The notes: generated by a model not told the origin, from the letters alone. Shown: positions 8,275 through 18,180, counted from the first letter of the stretch. The stretch: DNA of 64,000 nt from Synechococcaceae cyanobacterium (GCA_947378425.1 CANCJV010000002.1:1-64000); one strand, 5' to 3'. Numbers and translations: made by a program.

Positions 8275-11043
8275 ATGGCGAGCCGCCGGCCTGCATACGA
8301 TCGAGGTCCCGTCCAGCCCATCGCCGTGCCCGTTGTCTCGCCTGCCGCTGCTCTGGTGGACGCTCCGGTGGACTTCGAGGCCCTGATCGGCCCGGACATT
8401 CTCAAGCCCGCCCGCTACCTGGGCAATGAACGGGGCGTGGAGGTGCGGGACTGGAGCCGGGCCTGGGGCGCCGCCGGAGTGCGCTGGGCCCTCACTTACC
8501 CCGAGGTTTACGAGGTGGGCTCCAGCAATCTGGGCCACATCATTCTCTATTCGATTCTCAACGCCGTTCCCGGTCAGCTCTGCGATCGCTCCTATCTGCC
8601 GGCGGCTGATCTCTCCGCCCGGCTGCGGCAGCGGGGGGTTCCCCTGTTCGCCGTCGAGAGCCGCCGGCCGTTGCACGCCTTCGACATCCTCGGCTTCAGC
8701 CTCAGCTACGAGCTGGGGGCCAGCAACATCCTCGAGATGCTCGATCTGGCCGGCATCCCGCTGCGCGCCGCCGATCGCGGCGACCTGCCCCTGGCCGATC
8801 CCGCAGCCCCGCCACTGATCTTTGCCGGCGGGCCCACCGCCACCAGCAATCCCGAACCCTTCGCCGCCTTCTTCGATTTCATCGCCCTCGGCGATGGCGA
8901 GGAGCTGTTGCCCGAGATCGGCCTGGTGGTGGCCGAGGCCCGCGCCGCCGGCCTGAGCCGCTCGGACACCCTGCGGGATCTGGCCCAGGTGCCCGGCGTC
9001 TACGTGCCCTCGCTCTACGGCCCCGGCGCCGATGGGGTGACGATCGAACCGCTGGAGCCCGGCCTGCCGACGCGCATCCAGAGGCGCACCGCCACGCCGA
9101 TGCCCCACTACGCCATGGGGCTGGTGCCCCACATCGAAACCGTCCACGATCGCCTCACCGTCGAGATCCGCCGCGGCTGCACCCGCGGTTGCCGCTTCTG
9201 CCAGCCCGGCATGCTCACCCGCCCCGCCCGCGATGTGGAGCCCGAGGCGGTGATCGAGGCGGTGGAGGAGGGCATGCGCCGCACCGGCTACTCGGATTTC
9301 TCGTTGCTGTCGCTGAGCTGCAGCGACTACCTCTCGCTGCCGGCGGTGGGGGTGGAGCTGCGCAACCGGCTCGCCGATCAGAACGTCTCCCTCACCCTGC
9401 CGAGCCAGAGGGTCGATCGCTTCGACGCCAACATCGCCCACATCCTCGGAGGCACCCGCAAGGCGGGACTCACCTTCGCCCCCGAAGCCGGCACGCAGCG
9501 CCTGCGGGACATCGTCAACAAGGGACTCAGCGACGAGGAGTTGCTGCGGGGCATCCGCACGGCGATGGAAACCGGGTACCGCAAGATCAAGCTCTATTTC
9601 ATGATCGGCCTGCCCGGCGAGGGCGACGACGACGTGCTCGGCATCGCCGACACCTGCCGCTCCCTGCAGGAGCGCTGCCGCGATCTGGGCCGGCTGGAGC
9701 TGAACCTGACGATCAGCAACTTCACGCCCAAGCCCCACACCCCCTTCCAGTGGCACAGCGTCAGCACGGCCGAATTCCAGCGGCGCCAGGAGCTGCTGCG
9801 CCGGGCGCTGCGTCAGCTGCGGGGCCTCAAGGTCAACTTCACCGATGTGCGCCTGTCGGCGGTCGAAGATTTCGTCGGCCGCAGCGATCGGCGCCTGGCG
9901 CCGGTGCTGGAGGCGGCCTGGCGGGCCGGAGCCGGGCTCGATGCCTGGTTTGAGTCCGCCGAGCGCACCTACACCGCCTGGACCGGCGCCATTGAGGCGG
10001 CGGGGCTGGGGGGCCGTTACCGCCAACTGGAGATGGGGGGCTGGGGTAGCGCCGAGGCCCTCAGCGGTGGCGATCTGGCCGCCTTCTGCCGCCAGCCCCT
10101 GCCCTGGGACCACATCGATTCCGGCGTCGACAAGGTCTGGCTGGCGGAGGATCTGCAGCGGGCCCTGGCGGCGGTCGTGGTCGAGGACTGCTCCTTCGCC
10201 GGCTGCAGCAGTTGCGGCGTCTGCGGGCCCGAGCTGGGCCACAACGTGGTGATCCCGGCGCCACCGCCGCCGCCGCCGATCCCGCCGCGGGCCCCGGCCA
10301 GTGAGCGGGTGAGCCGGCTGCGCTTCGGCTTCGCCAAGACCGGCTCCCTGGCCCTGATCAGCCATCTCGACACCGTGCGCTTGCTGGAGCGGGCCCTGCG
10401 CCGCAGTGGCCTGCCGGTGAGCTTCACCGGTGGCTTCCATCCGCTGCCGCGCCTGCAGCTGGCCCTGTCCCTGCCCCTGGGGGTGGTGGGGCTCGGCGAG
10501 TGGTTCGATCTGGAGTTCACCGTTCCACTGGAGCGGCTGGAGCTGGAGGCGGTGCGGCGCCAGCTCCAGGCCCAGCTGCCCGCCGAGTTGCCGCTGCTCT
10601 CGGTGGCGGCGGTGCCGGTGTTCGGTCCCAGCCTGTCCCAGGAATTGCTCAAGGCCCACTGGCGCTTTGATCTGTGGCCGCTGCCGGATGCTGCGTCAGC
10701 GGCCGGGGCGCAGGGCGCGCCGGCGCTGGACTGGGATGGGGCCGTGGCCGATCTGCTGGCGGCCGAGACCCTGATCTGGAGCGATACGGACAAGAAGGGG
10801 CGACCGCGCCAGAGGGACTGTCGTCCCTGTCTGCTGCAGCTGGAGCGGCTGGACGTCCCCGGAGATTCCGGTGCTGACGCGCCGGCCGAGCCCCGCATCC
10901 GCCTTGAACTCGAGGCCGCCATCGATCTGCAGGGTCGCAGCATCAGGCCCGAGCAGCTGCAGCACTGGCTGGCCGAGCGTCTGGCCAGCCCCCTGCAGCT
11001 GGGGCAGGTGGAGCGCCGCTCCCTGATCTTGCGCCCGTGCTAA
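8275..11043 (+). CDS. TIGR03960-type B12-binding radical SAM protein with C-terminal DUF2344
   Basis: A 922-residue protein. The N-terminal half contains a B12-binding-like domain (VRWALTYPEVYEVGSSNLGH) and a radical SAM core with RRGCTRGCRFCQPG (Cys302, Cys306, Cys309) and LSCSDY. A linker with ten prolines (near 660-675) joins it to a C-terminal domain RLRFGFAKTGSLALISHLD, the DUF2344/TIGR03936 unit. In many bacteria the two parts are separate genes; the fused form is common in cyanobacteria. It commonly sits directly upstream of rne, as here. Function unknown; a role in RNA or translation-related modification has been suggested from gene context only. Confidence 0.88.
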   Translation: MASRRPAYDRGPVQPIAVPVVSPAAALVDAPVDFEALIGPDILKPARYLGNERGVEVRDWSRAWGAAGVRWALTYPEVYEVGSSNLGHIILYSILNAVPGQLCDRSYLPAADLSARLRQRGVPLFAVESRRPLHAFDILGFSLSYELGASNILEMLDLAGIPLRAADRGDLPLADPAAPPLIFAGGPTATSNPEPFAAFFDFIALGDGEELLPEIGLVVAEARAAGLSRSDTLRDLAQVPGVYVPSLYGPGADGVTIEPLEPGLPTRIQRRTATPMPHYAMGLVPHIETVHDRLTVEIRRGCTRGCRFCQPGMLTRPARDVEPEAVIEAVEEGMRRTGYSDFSLLSLSCSDYLSLPAVGVELRNRLADQNVSLTLPSQRVDRFDANIAHILGGTRKAGLTFAPEAGTQRLRDIVNKGLSDEELLRGIRTAMETGYRKIKLYFMIGLPGEGDDDVLGIADTCRSLQERCRDLGRLELNLTISNFTPKPHTPFQWHSVSTAEFQRRQELLRRALRQLRGLKVNFTDVRLSAVEDFVGRSDRRLAPVLEAAWRAGAGLDAWFESAERTYTAWTGAIEAAGLGGRYRQLEMGGWGSAEALSGGDLAAFCRQPLPWDHIDSGVDKVWLAEDLQRALAAVVVEDCSFAGCSSCGVCGPELGHNVVIPAPPPPPPIPPRAPASERVSRLRFGFAKTGSLALISHLDTVRLLERALRRSGLPVSFTGGFHPLPRLQLALSLPLGVVGLGEWFDLEFTVPLERLELEAVRRQLQAQLPAELPLLSVAAVPVFGPSLSQELLKAHWRFDLWPLPDAASAAGAQGAPALDWDGAVADLLAAETLIWSDTDKKGRPRQRDCRPCLLQLERLDVPGDSGADAPAEPRIRLELEAAIDLQGRSIRPEQLQHWLAERLASPLQLGQVERRSLILRPC

Positions 11044-11479
11044 CTTTCCTCTAAGACGGATGACCTGAACGAGGGGACCTCCCCTGATCGGTCACCGGCC
11101 AGACGCTTCTTCAACAAGGTTGCTTTTCTAGAGCTCCTTACCGGAAGCGCTTCCTTTCACACCGATGTTCCGTTCGGTCATCCCTGCATTGACCCGGGTC
11201 CGGGTGATTCCCGCTCCGCCCAATCGCTGACCGTACGCGTCGGATTCTGATAGCCCCGATCCCCCGAGGGGATCGACGGTCGGCCGGTCTTCCGCAACCG
11301 TCTTCCCCTGTCCGAGCAGGGTGTCCAGTCGCTGTGACTCCCGTTCCCCGGGCCCCGTTCATCGGGTGCTTCCGCCGAACGAGTCTTGTCCCGTCCATCG
11401 GGCCGGTTCAGCGACGCTCTCCGCGGCCATTCCTCCTGCCTCCCGAGGCAGGGCTCACCGAGCCGAACAAGCTTTCTCC
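11044..11479 (+). promoter_or_regulatory. Long leader region of rne
   Basis: Some 436 bases separate the radical SAM stop from the rne ATG. I see no convincing gene. Two structured elements stand out: a perfect 12-bp palindrome GGAAGCGCTTCC (11143-11154) and a perfect 7-bp hairpin GATCCCC-CGA-GGGGATC (11258-11274). RNase E messages in bacteria, including cyanobacteria, are often autoregulated by cleavage in a long 5' UTR; a similar role here is an inference. Confidence 0.45.
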
Positions 11480-13612
11480 ATGCCCCAGCAGATCGTCATC
11501 GCCGAGCAGTTGCGCATCGCCGCAGTGCTCACCGACGAGCGTGTCGATGAGCTGGTGGTGGCCCAGGGCCGCTACCAGATCGGCGACGTCTACCTCGGCA
11601 CCGTCGAAAATGTGCTCCCCGGCATCGACGCCGCCTTCGTCAACATCGGCGAAAGTGAAAAGAACGGGTTCATCCACATCACCGATCTCGGCCCCCTGCG
11701 CCTGAAAAAAGGTGGCGCCGGCATCACCGAGTTGCTCGAGCCCCGTCAGAAGGTGCTCGTTCAGGTGATGAAGGAGCCCACCGGCAGCAAGGGGCCACGG
11801 CTCACCGGCAACCTCTCCCTGCCCGGTCGCTTCCTGGTGCTGCAGCCCCATGGCCAGGGGGTCAACATCTCGCGCCGCATCAACGGCGAGAACGAGCGCA
11901 ACCGGCTGCGGGCCCTGGGGGTGCTGATCAAGCCCCCCGGCGCCGGCCTGCTGATCCGCACCGAAGCGGAGGCGGTGAGTGAAGACCTGCTGATCGATGA
12001 TCTCGAGTCGCTGCTGCGCCAGTGGGAGTCCATCCAGCAGGCGGCTGAAACCGCCAGCCCGCCGGTGCTGCTCAATCGCGATGAGGACTTCATCCATCGC
12101 GTGCTGCGCGATTTCTACAGCCCCGAGCTGGTCAAGGTGGTGGTCGATGCCGCCGATGCCGTCGCCCGGGTCAAGGCCTACCTGGCGGCCGATCAGGTCA
12201 ATGTGCAGGTGGAGGCCCACAGTGAGCCCACCGAGATCCTTGATCACTACAAGGTCAACGCCGCCATCCGCGAAGCGCTCAAGCCCAGGGTGGAGCTCCC
12301 CTCCGGCGGCTACGTGATCATCGAGCCCACCGAGGCGCTCACCGTCATCGACGTCAACTCGGGCTCCTTCACCCGCTCCGCCAACGCCCGGGAAACCGTG
12401 CTCTGGACGAACTGCGAGGCGGCGGTCGAAATTGCCCGTCAGCTGAAGCTGCGCAACATCGGCGGCGTGGTGGTGATCGATTTCATCGACATGGAGTCGC
12501 GCCGCGATCAGCTGCAGCTGCTGGAGCACTTCACCCAGGCGGTGCGCCACGATTCGGCGCGCCCCCAGATCGCCCAGCTCACGGAACTGGGCCTGGTGGA
12601 ACTCACCCGCAAGCGCCAGGGTCAGAACATCTATGAACTGTTCGGCCGCGCCTGCCCCAGCTGTGGAGGCCTCGGCCATGTCGCCGTGCTGCCCGGCCGC
12701 GACACACTCCAACCCCTCGCCACCGTCTCAGGGCTGGTGCGTTCGGTCCCCTCGGCCCGGGCTGAGGTCTTCACTCCGGCCCCGGCAGCGGCTGCCGCCG
12801 AGGGTTCCGGCCGTCGCCGCCGGGGAGGCCGCGGTGGTCGTGGATCCGAAACCACTGAAACCGTGAGTTACGGCGAGGTGAGTGTCGTTCCCGTGTTCGA
12901 CACCGCCATGGCGGAGCGGGGCGAGCGGGCGGAGCGGGGAGAGCGCAGCGAGCGCGGATCCGACACGGCCCTGCGCCGCACGGAGCACGATCTGGTGGCC
13001 GTGCCGATGGAACCCCAGCAGGAGCTGGTCTACGGCTGGCTCGGTCTGAGTCCGGCCCTGTTGCTCGATCCGCCGCCCACGGGCGACAACGTCCTGGTGC
13101 GGGTGGTCCGGCCCGGGGCCGATGCGGAGGCCGTGCTGGAGGAGGCGCGGCAGCAACTGGCCGCCGCCGGCTCCCGCCGCCGCCGCCGTGGTCGTGGCGG
13201 CAGTGAGGGGCGCACGGACACCAGTGCTGAAGACAGCGGCGACCGTCCTGGCGACAACGGTGCTGAGCGAGCCGGCGACCGAGGTGCAGACCGAGGTGGT
13301 TACGGCAGCGCGCCGGTCGTCCATGGATGGGGAGTCAGTGGCGGGGTCGAGGGGCGTGACAGCCTGCCGACCGTCGAAATCACACCGTTGCCGATCGAGT
13401 TCCCCGGCAGCGGTGTGGCCGCCGAGGTGGTCACGGTGGAGGTGCCGGCACGCCGCCGTCGCGGTTCCAGCCGTGGCGCCGCTACCGCCGTTGCCGAGGC
13501 ACCGCCGTTGGAAGCCGCGGCAGCGGCTCCGGTGGCCGCCAGCTCTCAGGAGGAGGTCGACGACTCGGGTGAACCCCGCCGCCGCCGCCGCCGTTCCTCC
13601 GCCAGCGACTGA
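11480..13612 (+). CDS. rne: Ribonuclease E/G
   Basis: Start chosen at ATG 11480 ([17 protein letters not shown]), giving 710 residues; the open frame goes further left without conserved sequence. An S1 domain lies at about 30-115, the DNase I-like catalytic domain carries [10 protein letters not shown] (Asp291, Asn293) and VVIDFIDM (Asp334), and CPSCGG (Cys392, Cys395) is the Zn-link used for tetramerisation. After about residue 430 the protein is low-complexity and Arg/Gly-rich. It ends [11 protein letters not shown], matching the conserved C-terminal basic nonapeptide reported to bind PNPase in cyanobacterial RNase E. It initiates mRNA decay and rRNA processing. rnhB follows 8 bases later. 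Confidence 0.95.
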   Translation: MPQQIVIAEQLRIAAVLTDERVDELVVAQGRYQIGDVYLGTVENVLPGIDAAFVNIGESEKNGFIHITDLGPLRLKKGGAGITELLEPRQKVLVQVMKEPTGSKGPRLTGNLSLPGRFLVLQPHGQGVNISRRINGENERNRLRALGVLIKPPGAGLLIRTEAEAVSEDLLIDDLESLLRQWESIQQAAETASPPVLLNRDEDFIHRVLRDFYSPELVKVVVDAADAVARVKAYLAADQVNVQVEAHSEPTEILDHYKVNAAIREALKPRVELPSGGYVIIEPTEALTVIDVNSGSFTRSANARETVLWTNCEAAVEIARQLKLRNIGGVVVIDFIDMESRRDQLQLLEHFTQAVRHDSARPQIAQLTELGLVELTRKRQGQNIYELFGRACPSCGGLGHVAVLPGRDTLQPLATVSGLVRSVPSARAEVFTPAPAAAAAEGSGRRRRGGRGGRGSETTETVSYGEVSVVPVFDTAMAERGERAERGERSERGSDTALRRTEHDLVAVPMEPQQELVYGWLGLSPALLLDPPPTGDNVLVRVVRPGADAEAVLEEARQQLAAAGSRRRRRGRGGSEGRTDTSAEDSGDRPGDNGAERAGDRGADRGGYGSAPVVHGWGVSGGVEGRDSLPTVEITPLPIEFPGSGVAAEVVTVEVPARRRRGSSRGAATAVAEAPPLEAAAAAPVAASSQEEVDDSGEPRRRRRRSSASD

Positions 13613-13620
13613 ACGCGCCC

Positions 13621-14268
13621 GTGGCCCGAGCCAGGTCGACCCGCCCGGAGGATGGCGCCGCTGATCCATGGGCTGGTCGCCCCCCGCACCATTGCGCCGG
13701 GGTGGATGAGGTCGGCCGGGGCTCTCTGTTCGGGCCGGTGCTGGCTGCAGCGGTGGTGCTCACGGCTGAGGCTGCCGCTGGCCTTGCCGCCGCTGGTCTC
13801 ACCGACAGCAAGAAGCTCTCCCCGAGGCGCCGAGCGGCCCTGGTGCCCCTGATCCGTCAGCAGGCGACGGCCTGGGGAATCGGTCAGGCCAGTGCGGCGG
13901 AGATCGATCGTTTTGGCATCCGCACGGCGACGGAGTCGGCGATGGTGCGGGCCCTGCAGCGGCTGCCAGCTGCGCCGGGTCTGTTGATTGTCGATGGGGT
14001 GCTGCCGCTGCGGGGCTGGCCCGGTGAGCAGGTCACCCTGATTGGCGGTGACAGTCGCTGTGGGGCGATTGCTGCGGCCAGTGTGCTGGCCAAGGAGGAG
14101 CGCGATGCCCTGATCCGCCGGCTGGCATTGCGATTTCCCGGCTACGGCCTGGAACGTCACGCCGGTTACGGCACGGCGCTGCATCGCCAGGGCCTGTTGC
14201 GGCTCGGCGCTTCGCCCCTGCATCGCCTCAGTTTCCTGCGCGCCATTCTTGCGTCCCCCGGTGGCTAG
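13621..14268 (+). CDS. rnhB: Ribonuclease HII
   Basis: A 215-residue protein starting at GTG 13621. The core motif [16 protein letters not shown] supplies the first two acidic residues, [12 protein letters not shown] follows, VDG gives the third Asp and [21 protein letters not shown] the fourth. It cleaves the RNA strand of RNA-DNA hybrids and removes single ribonucleotides from DNA. The gene follows rne by 8 bases, the usual cyanobacterial pair, so they are probably co-transcribed. The first 20 residues are non-conserved. Confidence 0.94.
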   Translation: MARARSTRPEDGAADPWAGRPPHHCAGVDEVGRGSLFGPVLAAAVVLTAEAAAGLAAAGLTDSKKLSPRRRAALVPLIRQQATAWGIGQASAAEIDRFGIRTATESAMVRALQRLPAAPGLLIVDGVLPLRGWPGEQVTLIGGDSRCGAIAAASVLAKEERDALIRRLALRFPGYGLERHAGYGTALHRQGLLRLGASPLHRLSFLRAILASPGG

Positions 14269-14493
14269 GAGCCTGTTGCACTTCGGCCGTTGCGTGCAAA
14301 ACGAGCCAAGGTGCTCCATGCCCCAACGCCCAATGTGCTCTCAGCACGGTCTCCCAAGCCATCTCGATTCAGTGCGCCCGGTGCTTGTGATCGATGGCGG
14401 TACGTACGATTTCGGCGACCCAGCGCGCCAGGATCCATGCACTGCTGTCTCAGCTTGTTTCCGGCCTGAGGTCCCCAGGCGGCGGAATCGCCC
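14269..14493. other. Spacer between rnhB and the DUF1997 gene
   Basis: These 225 bases between two convergent genes show no supported gene. The segment begins CTAGGAGCCTGTTGCAC right at the rnhB stop; CTAG next to GAGCCTGTT is reminiscent of an insertion-sequence end, but no partner end or transposase is visible. No clear terminator with a T-run is seen. Confidence 0.3.
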
Positions 14494-15042
14494 TCAATCT
14501 CTGTCCGGCGATCGATGCGCGACAGAATCCTCGTCATCGCCGCACCAGGCCTGAAAGTCGGCGATCAGCTGCTGGCCCACTCTGTTGCGAATGCCGAGCA
14601 GGATCCCTGCCAGGACCGAGCGGCCCGTGGCCTCCAGAACCTTGGCGGGAATCAGTTTCAACAGCGGCGGCTGGCTGACGCTGACCGACAGGCAGGCTTC
14701 GCCGGCCAGGCCGGTCGGGGAGGGTTGCAGCCAGGAATGGAGCTGCAGCTGGAAGTCGTCCACGAGCCCGAGGCCCTCCAGCTGGCAGTCGAGGGCTTCG
14801 AGCTCCAGGCGATCCTCCTGGTGACAGGCCCGCAGTTCCACGATCGGCTGGATCTGGAGCTGAAACACCTGCACCCGGGTCACCGTGTAGCGGTAGTGCC
14901 CCGCGCCCAGGGTCACCAGTTGCTGGGGATCGAGCAGGGCCGTCACCACCCGGTCCTCCTGGCTGAGATAGGCGGCCAGGCGATCGCTTGAATCGGCGAT
15001 CGGCAAGGTCAGCTGCTGACTTGCTCGAAAGGCCAGGGGCAT
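14494..15042 (-). CDS. DUF1997 family protein
   Basis: A 182-residue protein, mostly predicted beta strands (LTLPIADSSDRLAAYLSQEDRVVTALLDPQQLVTLGAGHYRYTV), matching the DUF1997 family of cyanobacteria and plastids, whose fold resembles polyketide-cyclase/lipid-binding (START-like) proteins. Function unknown. It is divergent from pheA, with 56 bases between the starts, and the start codon ATG at 15042 is clear. Confidence 0.75.
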   Translation of the reverse strand: MPLAFRASQQLTLPIADSSDRLAAYLSQEDRVVTALLDPQQLVTLGAGHYRYTVTRVQVFQLQIQPIVELRACHQEDRLELEALDCQLEGLGLVDDFQLQLHSWLQPSPTGLAGEACLSVSVSQPPLLKLIPAKVLEATGRSVLAGILLGIRNRVGQQLIADFQAWCGDDEDSVAHRSPDRD

Positions 15043-15098
15043 GGCCAGCTGGCCGGCAGGCCATGATCTTATCGGCCCACTTTCCCCTCGCTCTCGCC

Positions 15099-15944
15099 AT
15101 GCGTCTTGCCTTCCTCGGTCCCGTCGGCACCTACGGCGAGCAGGCGGCCCGGAAGCTGGCCGAGCTAGAGCACCTCGACGATGTGCTCTATGTGCCTCAG
15201 CAGGGCATCCGTGCCGTGATCCAGGCCCTGGCAGCGGGCCAGTGCGAGGCCGCGGTGGTGCCGGTGGAGAACTCGGTGGAAGGGGGCGTGACCGCGTGCC
15301 TCGATGCCCTCTGGGAGCATGGGGAGCTGGCGGTGGCCCATGCCCTGGTGTTGCCGATCCGTCATGCCCTGGTCGGCTCTGGCCCGGTGGAGGGGGTCAG
15401 CGAGGTGCTCTCCCATCCCCAGGCCCTGGCCCAGTGCAGTCAGTGGTTGGCGGATCATCTTCCCAGTGCTCTGCAGCTGCCCACCAGTTCCACCGCCGAG
15501 GCGGCCCGGATGGTGCGCGGCAGCCGCTTCCGCGCCGCCATCGCCTCACGGGAGGCGGCGGCGGAGCATGGCCTGGAGGTGCTGGATTATCCGATCAACG
15601 ATGTGGCCGGTAACTGCACCCGTTTCCTGTTGCTGCGTCGAGGCCCCCGTTCTCAGCAGGGCCCCCTGGCCAGCCTGGCCTTCTCGCTGCATTCCAACCA
15701 GCCCGGAGCGTTGCTGCAGGCGCTGGGGTGCTTTGCCCAGCTGGGGCTGAACATGAGCCGCATTGAATCGCGGCCCTCCAAGCGCGAGATGGGGGAATAC
15801 ATCTTTTTCGTCGATCTCGAGCTGGCCCAGGGGGCCGAGCCGCTGGAGCAGGCCCTGGCCGAGCTTCAGCCCCTCTGCGAGCATCTGGCCCTGTTCGGCG
15901 CCTATCCGCTCACGAACCTGGCGCTTGAGGAGCCGGCGGCGTGA
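15099..15944 (+). CDS. pheA: Prephenate dehydratase
   Basis: 281 residues from ATG 15099 (MRLAFLGPVGTYGEQAA); an earlier in-frame ATG at 15063 adds a non-conserved extension. The catalytic domain has VVPVENSVEGGVTACLD and the TSSTAEAARMV segment, where the catalytic Thr lies. A C-terminal ACT domain begins about residue 190 (LASLAFSLHSNQPGALLQAL) with the ESRPSKREMGEYIFFVDLE phenylalanine-binding ESRP motif. It makes phenylpyruvate for phenylalanine and is expected to be feedback-inhibited by phenylalanine. Confidence 0.94.
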   Translation: MRLAFLGPVGTYGEQAARKLAELEHLDDVLYVPQQGIRAVIQALAAGQCEAAVVPVENSVEGGVTACLDALWEHGELAVAHALVLPIRHALVGSGPVEGVSEVLSHPQALAQCSQWLADHLPSALQLPTSSTAEAARMVRGSRFRAAIASREAAAEHGLEVLDYPINDVAGNCTRFLLLRRGPRSQQGPLASLAFSLHSNQPGALLQALGCFAQLGLNMSRIESRPSKREMGEYIFFVDLELAQGAEPLEQALAELQPLCEHLALFGAYPLTNLALEEPAA

Positions 15945-15966
15945 GCCCCCCGGGCTGGCCTTGCCC

Positions 15967-16944
15967 TCAGGCCTCCGGTTTGCGGCCTCGGAATACGCCG
16001 AACTGCATCAGGCCACTGCGAAAGGCCCAGTCCATCAGCAGCAGGGTGGGCGTTTCCCTCAGTCCCTGCAGCACTGCAGCTGGGCCCAGCCCCAGAACGG
16101 CGGCAGGGCGGCGCAGCCCCTCGAGGATGGAATCAACCCAGGAGGGCTGGGTGGCACGGGTCCAGTCGCCTGTCTCAACGGTCATGCCGCCGGCCCAGGG
16201 ACTCTGCTCCAGGTTCTGCCGGAGGGAGTGAATACTGGCGAACTCGGGGTGGGCCCATTGGTCGAGCAATTGGCGCATCACCCAGCGCTCACGCCGGCTC
16301 ATCGCCCCATCGGCCGGATCGCGGCGGTTCCAGTCGGCCACCGCCAGCAGACCGCCCGGCCTGAGCACCCGCAACAGTTCATCGGCATAGCGCTGCTTGT
16401 CCGGCATGTGAGGCCCGGCCTCCACACTCCAGACGGCATCGAAGCCATCGGCGGCGCTGCCAGCCGGCAGCTCCAGGGCCAGGGCATCCATCACGGCGAA
16501 GCGGCAGTGAGGCAAGGTGCCGGGGGTGAGCTCGCGGGCCCTGGCGATCTGGCCGGGGCTGATGCTGATGGCCAGCATGTCAAAGCCGTAGTCGCGGGCG
16601 AGGATGCGGGCACTGCCGCCGATGCCGCAGCCCACATCCAGCACTCTGGAACCCGGCGGCAACCGGTCCAGGCCGCTCCAGCGGACCAGTTCATGCACGA
16701 ACGCCACCTTGGCGGCGCGGAAGTCGCGGGGACCGGAGGGATCGCCGTAGTGCCCCAGGTGCACATGGTCGCCCCAGAGATTCTCCAGCAGCCTGTCGGC
16801 GGTCCAGCGGTCATAGGCATCAGCAACGGTGGCCGTACCGACGAAACGACGGTTGCGGCGCAGCCAGATCGCCAGGGTCACCAAGGTCAGCCCGAGCAGC
16901 AGGACCAGCAGCAACCAGGTCTGCGGGTTGGCGCCGAGCCTCAC
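15967..16944 (-). CDS. MPBQ/MSBQ methyltransferase (tocopherol and plastoquinone synthesis)
   Basis: A 325-residue methyltransferase with an N-terminal membrane anchor (WLLLVLLLGLTLVTLAIWL). It closely follows the Synechocystis sll0418 protein as I recall it: VADAYDRWT, WGDHVHLGHYGDP, LDVGCGIGGSARILARDYGFD, VWSVEAGPHMPDKQRYADELLRVLRPGG and WNRRD. That enzyme methylates 2-methyl-6-phytyl- and 2-methyl-6-solanyl-benzoquinol at the membrane. Its start overlaps the stop of the upstream LON-domain gene by 4 bases. A generic gamma-tocopherol methyltransferase is a less likely alternative. Confidence 0.88.
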   Translation of the reverse strand: MRLGANPQTWLLLVLLLGLTLVTLAIWLRRNRRFVGTATVADAYDRWTADRLLENLWGDHVHLGHYGDPSGPRDFRAAKVAFVHELVRWSGLDRLPPGSRVLDVGCGIGGSARILARDYGFDMLAISISPGQIARARELTPGTLPHCRFAVMDALALELPAGSAADGFDAVWSVEAGPHMPDKQRYADELLRVLRPGGLLAVADWNRRDPADGAMSRRERWVMRQLLDQWAHPEFASIHSLRQNLEQSPWAGGMTVETGDWTRATQPSWVDSILEGLRRPAAVLGLGPAAVLQGLRETPTLLLMDWAFRSGLMQFGVFRGRKPEA

Positions 16945-17615
16945 TCCCGCCCCCCTGCGTTGCCTTCATCCAGGGAGGTGAAGGTGTCCTTGAGCACGGT
17001 GCGCGCCGCCAGCTGGCGGCGCGTCTGGTCGAGCAGTTCGTATTCCTGGCGCAGCCGTTGCCCCGTGTCGGTGATTTCCAGCAGGGCCTGCTGATGGTCG
17101 GCCACCGGACCCCCCAGATGGGCACCGATCCAGAAGGACAGCTCCCTGGGCAGATCGGGCAGATCCGCCGGCAGGGAGGAGGGTTTGCCGATCAGCTTGC
17201 CGGTGAGTTCCACCACATCCCGCAGGGCCTGGGAGACGTCGGTGGTCAGGGTTTCCAGCTCGTCATGGCTGTCACTGATTTCGTCTTCGATCCAGCTGAC
17301 CAGGCCGACCCGGAATGGGGCATCACGCACGATGTCGAGCACGCGGAAACGCTGCTGCCCCATCGTGACGATGTTGCTGCGATCGTCCTCCTGGTTCTGA
17401 CAGTGCAGGATTTCGGCGCAGCAACCCACCCCGGCCATCTGCTTCTCCTGGGGATCCCAGCGCACCACGCCGAAGCGACGATCTTCGGCCATCACCGTGC
17501 GCAGCATCATGCGATACCTGGGCTCAAAGATGTGCAGCGGCAACACCTCCTGGGGGAACAGCACCACATCCGGCAAGGGGAACAGGGGCAGTTCCCGCAC
17601 TGCAAGGTCGCTCAC
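16941..17615 (-). CDS. LON peptidase substrate-binding domain protein
   Basis: A 224-residue protein with the Lon N-terminal domain only: ELPLFPLPDVVLFPQEVLPLHIFEPRYRMMLRTVM, then GCCAEI, GQQRFRVL. There is no AAA+ or protease domain. Such stand-alone proteins are conserved in cyanobacteria; in plants a related protein affects chloroplast function, but the molecular role is unclear. It is upstream of and overlaps (ATGA) the quinol methyltransferase, so the two are co-expressed. Confidence 0.88.
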   Translation of the reverse strand: MSDLAVRELPLFPLPDVVLFPQEVLPLHIFEPRYRMMLRTVMAEDRRFGVVRWDPQEKQMAGVGCCAEILHCQNQEDDRSNIVTMGQQRFRVLDIVRDAPFRVGLVSWIEDEISDSHDELETLTTDVSQALRDVVELTGKLIGKPSSLPADLPDLPRELSFWIGAHLGGPVADHQQALLEITDTGQRLRQEYELLDQTRRQLAARTVLKDTFTSLDEGNAGGRE

Positions 17616-18180
17616 GCCAGCAGGATGCCGACTGGGGCACCGGTGCAGGAATCTGGATGGCCCCAGCGATGGGGAGAGTGGATCAGGGAACCCAACGAGT
17701 CGGCGCAGGAGTTGGCCCGAATCCTAGAAAGAACAATCCGGCCCCGGCAGATCCAGCACAGGTGAGGGGCCCCTGCCAAGCCCCTCGCAAGTGGCAATGG
17801 CACGGCTTCGGACCATCCGGTTGCTGAGGTTGGATCCGGGCGCTCAAAGCTGGGGGAGCCGGCGCAGACGCAAGGAAGCCCTGCCTGTAGCGCAGGAGTG
17901 ACCGCCGCGGCGCAGAGCGGCAGGGACCGATCCCTGGGACGGAAAGTCATGCCGCGATTGGATGACCCAGAAAGCTCCTCATCACAGGCATGGCTCTGCT
18001 TCCGCAGAGAATCCCCAGGTCCCGTCGAGGGAGATCCCTGATCCACCAGTCAGGACGGAGCTGGCTGGTGGATCAGGGACCCGGAGCCGAAACGCAGCAC
18101 CGCACGACTCGAGAGCTCGGCCTCACTGTGCCAGTAGCTCAGGACGGATTGTGGCGGTTGGCAGTTAAGGGGCCCCGGCC
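17616..18180. other. Gene-free region downstream of the str/rpsJ operon
   Basis: About 565 bases between the divergently positioned LON-domain start and the rpsJ stop. Open frames here are Pro/Arg/Ser-rich chance products. Its main feature is the large inverted repeat at 18035-18079; the 11-bp word TGGATCAGGGA of that repeat recurs at 17680-17690. Confidence 0.45.
18035..18079 (-). terminator. Large inverted repeat downstream of rpsJ, probable operon terminator
   Basis: TCCCTGATCCACCAG (18035-18049) and its exact reverse complement CTGGTGGATCAGGGA (18065-18079) form a perfect 15-bp stem with a 15-base loop, about 100 bases after the rpsJ stop. There is no T-run on either side, so it may act as an mRNA 3'-end stabiliser or processing site rather than a classical terminator. 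Confidence 0.5.

Noticed and set aside
7118-8386. A 422-residue plus-strand frame opposite dapL.
   Set aside because: Its composition (Gly/Asp/Val-rich, no motifs) is that of a mirror frame; dapL is certain on the other strand.
10263-10290. Run of CCG codons in the radical SAM gene as a repeat expansion.
   Set aside because: It is a proline linker between two domains, common in this fusion family.
8059-10659. An 866-residue open frame on the minus strand.
   Set aside because: It is the antisense of the TIGR03960 radical SAM gene, with Gln/Ala/Gly-rich composition and no domain; it also runs into dapL in the wrong frame.
14269-14300. CTAGGAGCCTGTTGCAC as an insertion-sequence end with a CTAG target duplication.
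   Set aside because: No second end, no transposase and no matching CTAG copy were found, so it is only a resemblance.
17616-18180. A tRNA or tmRNA downstream of rpsJ, suggested by GGTTCG-like and hairpin sequences.
   Set aside because: No cloverleaf or tag-peptide structure could be drawn; only the 15-bp inverted repeat is real.
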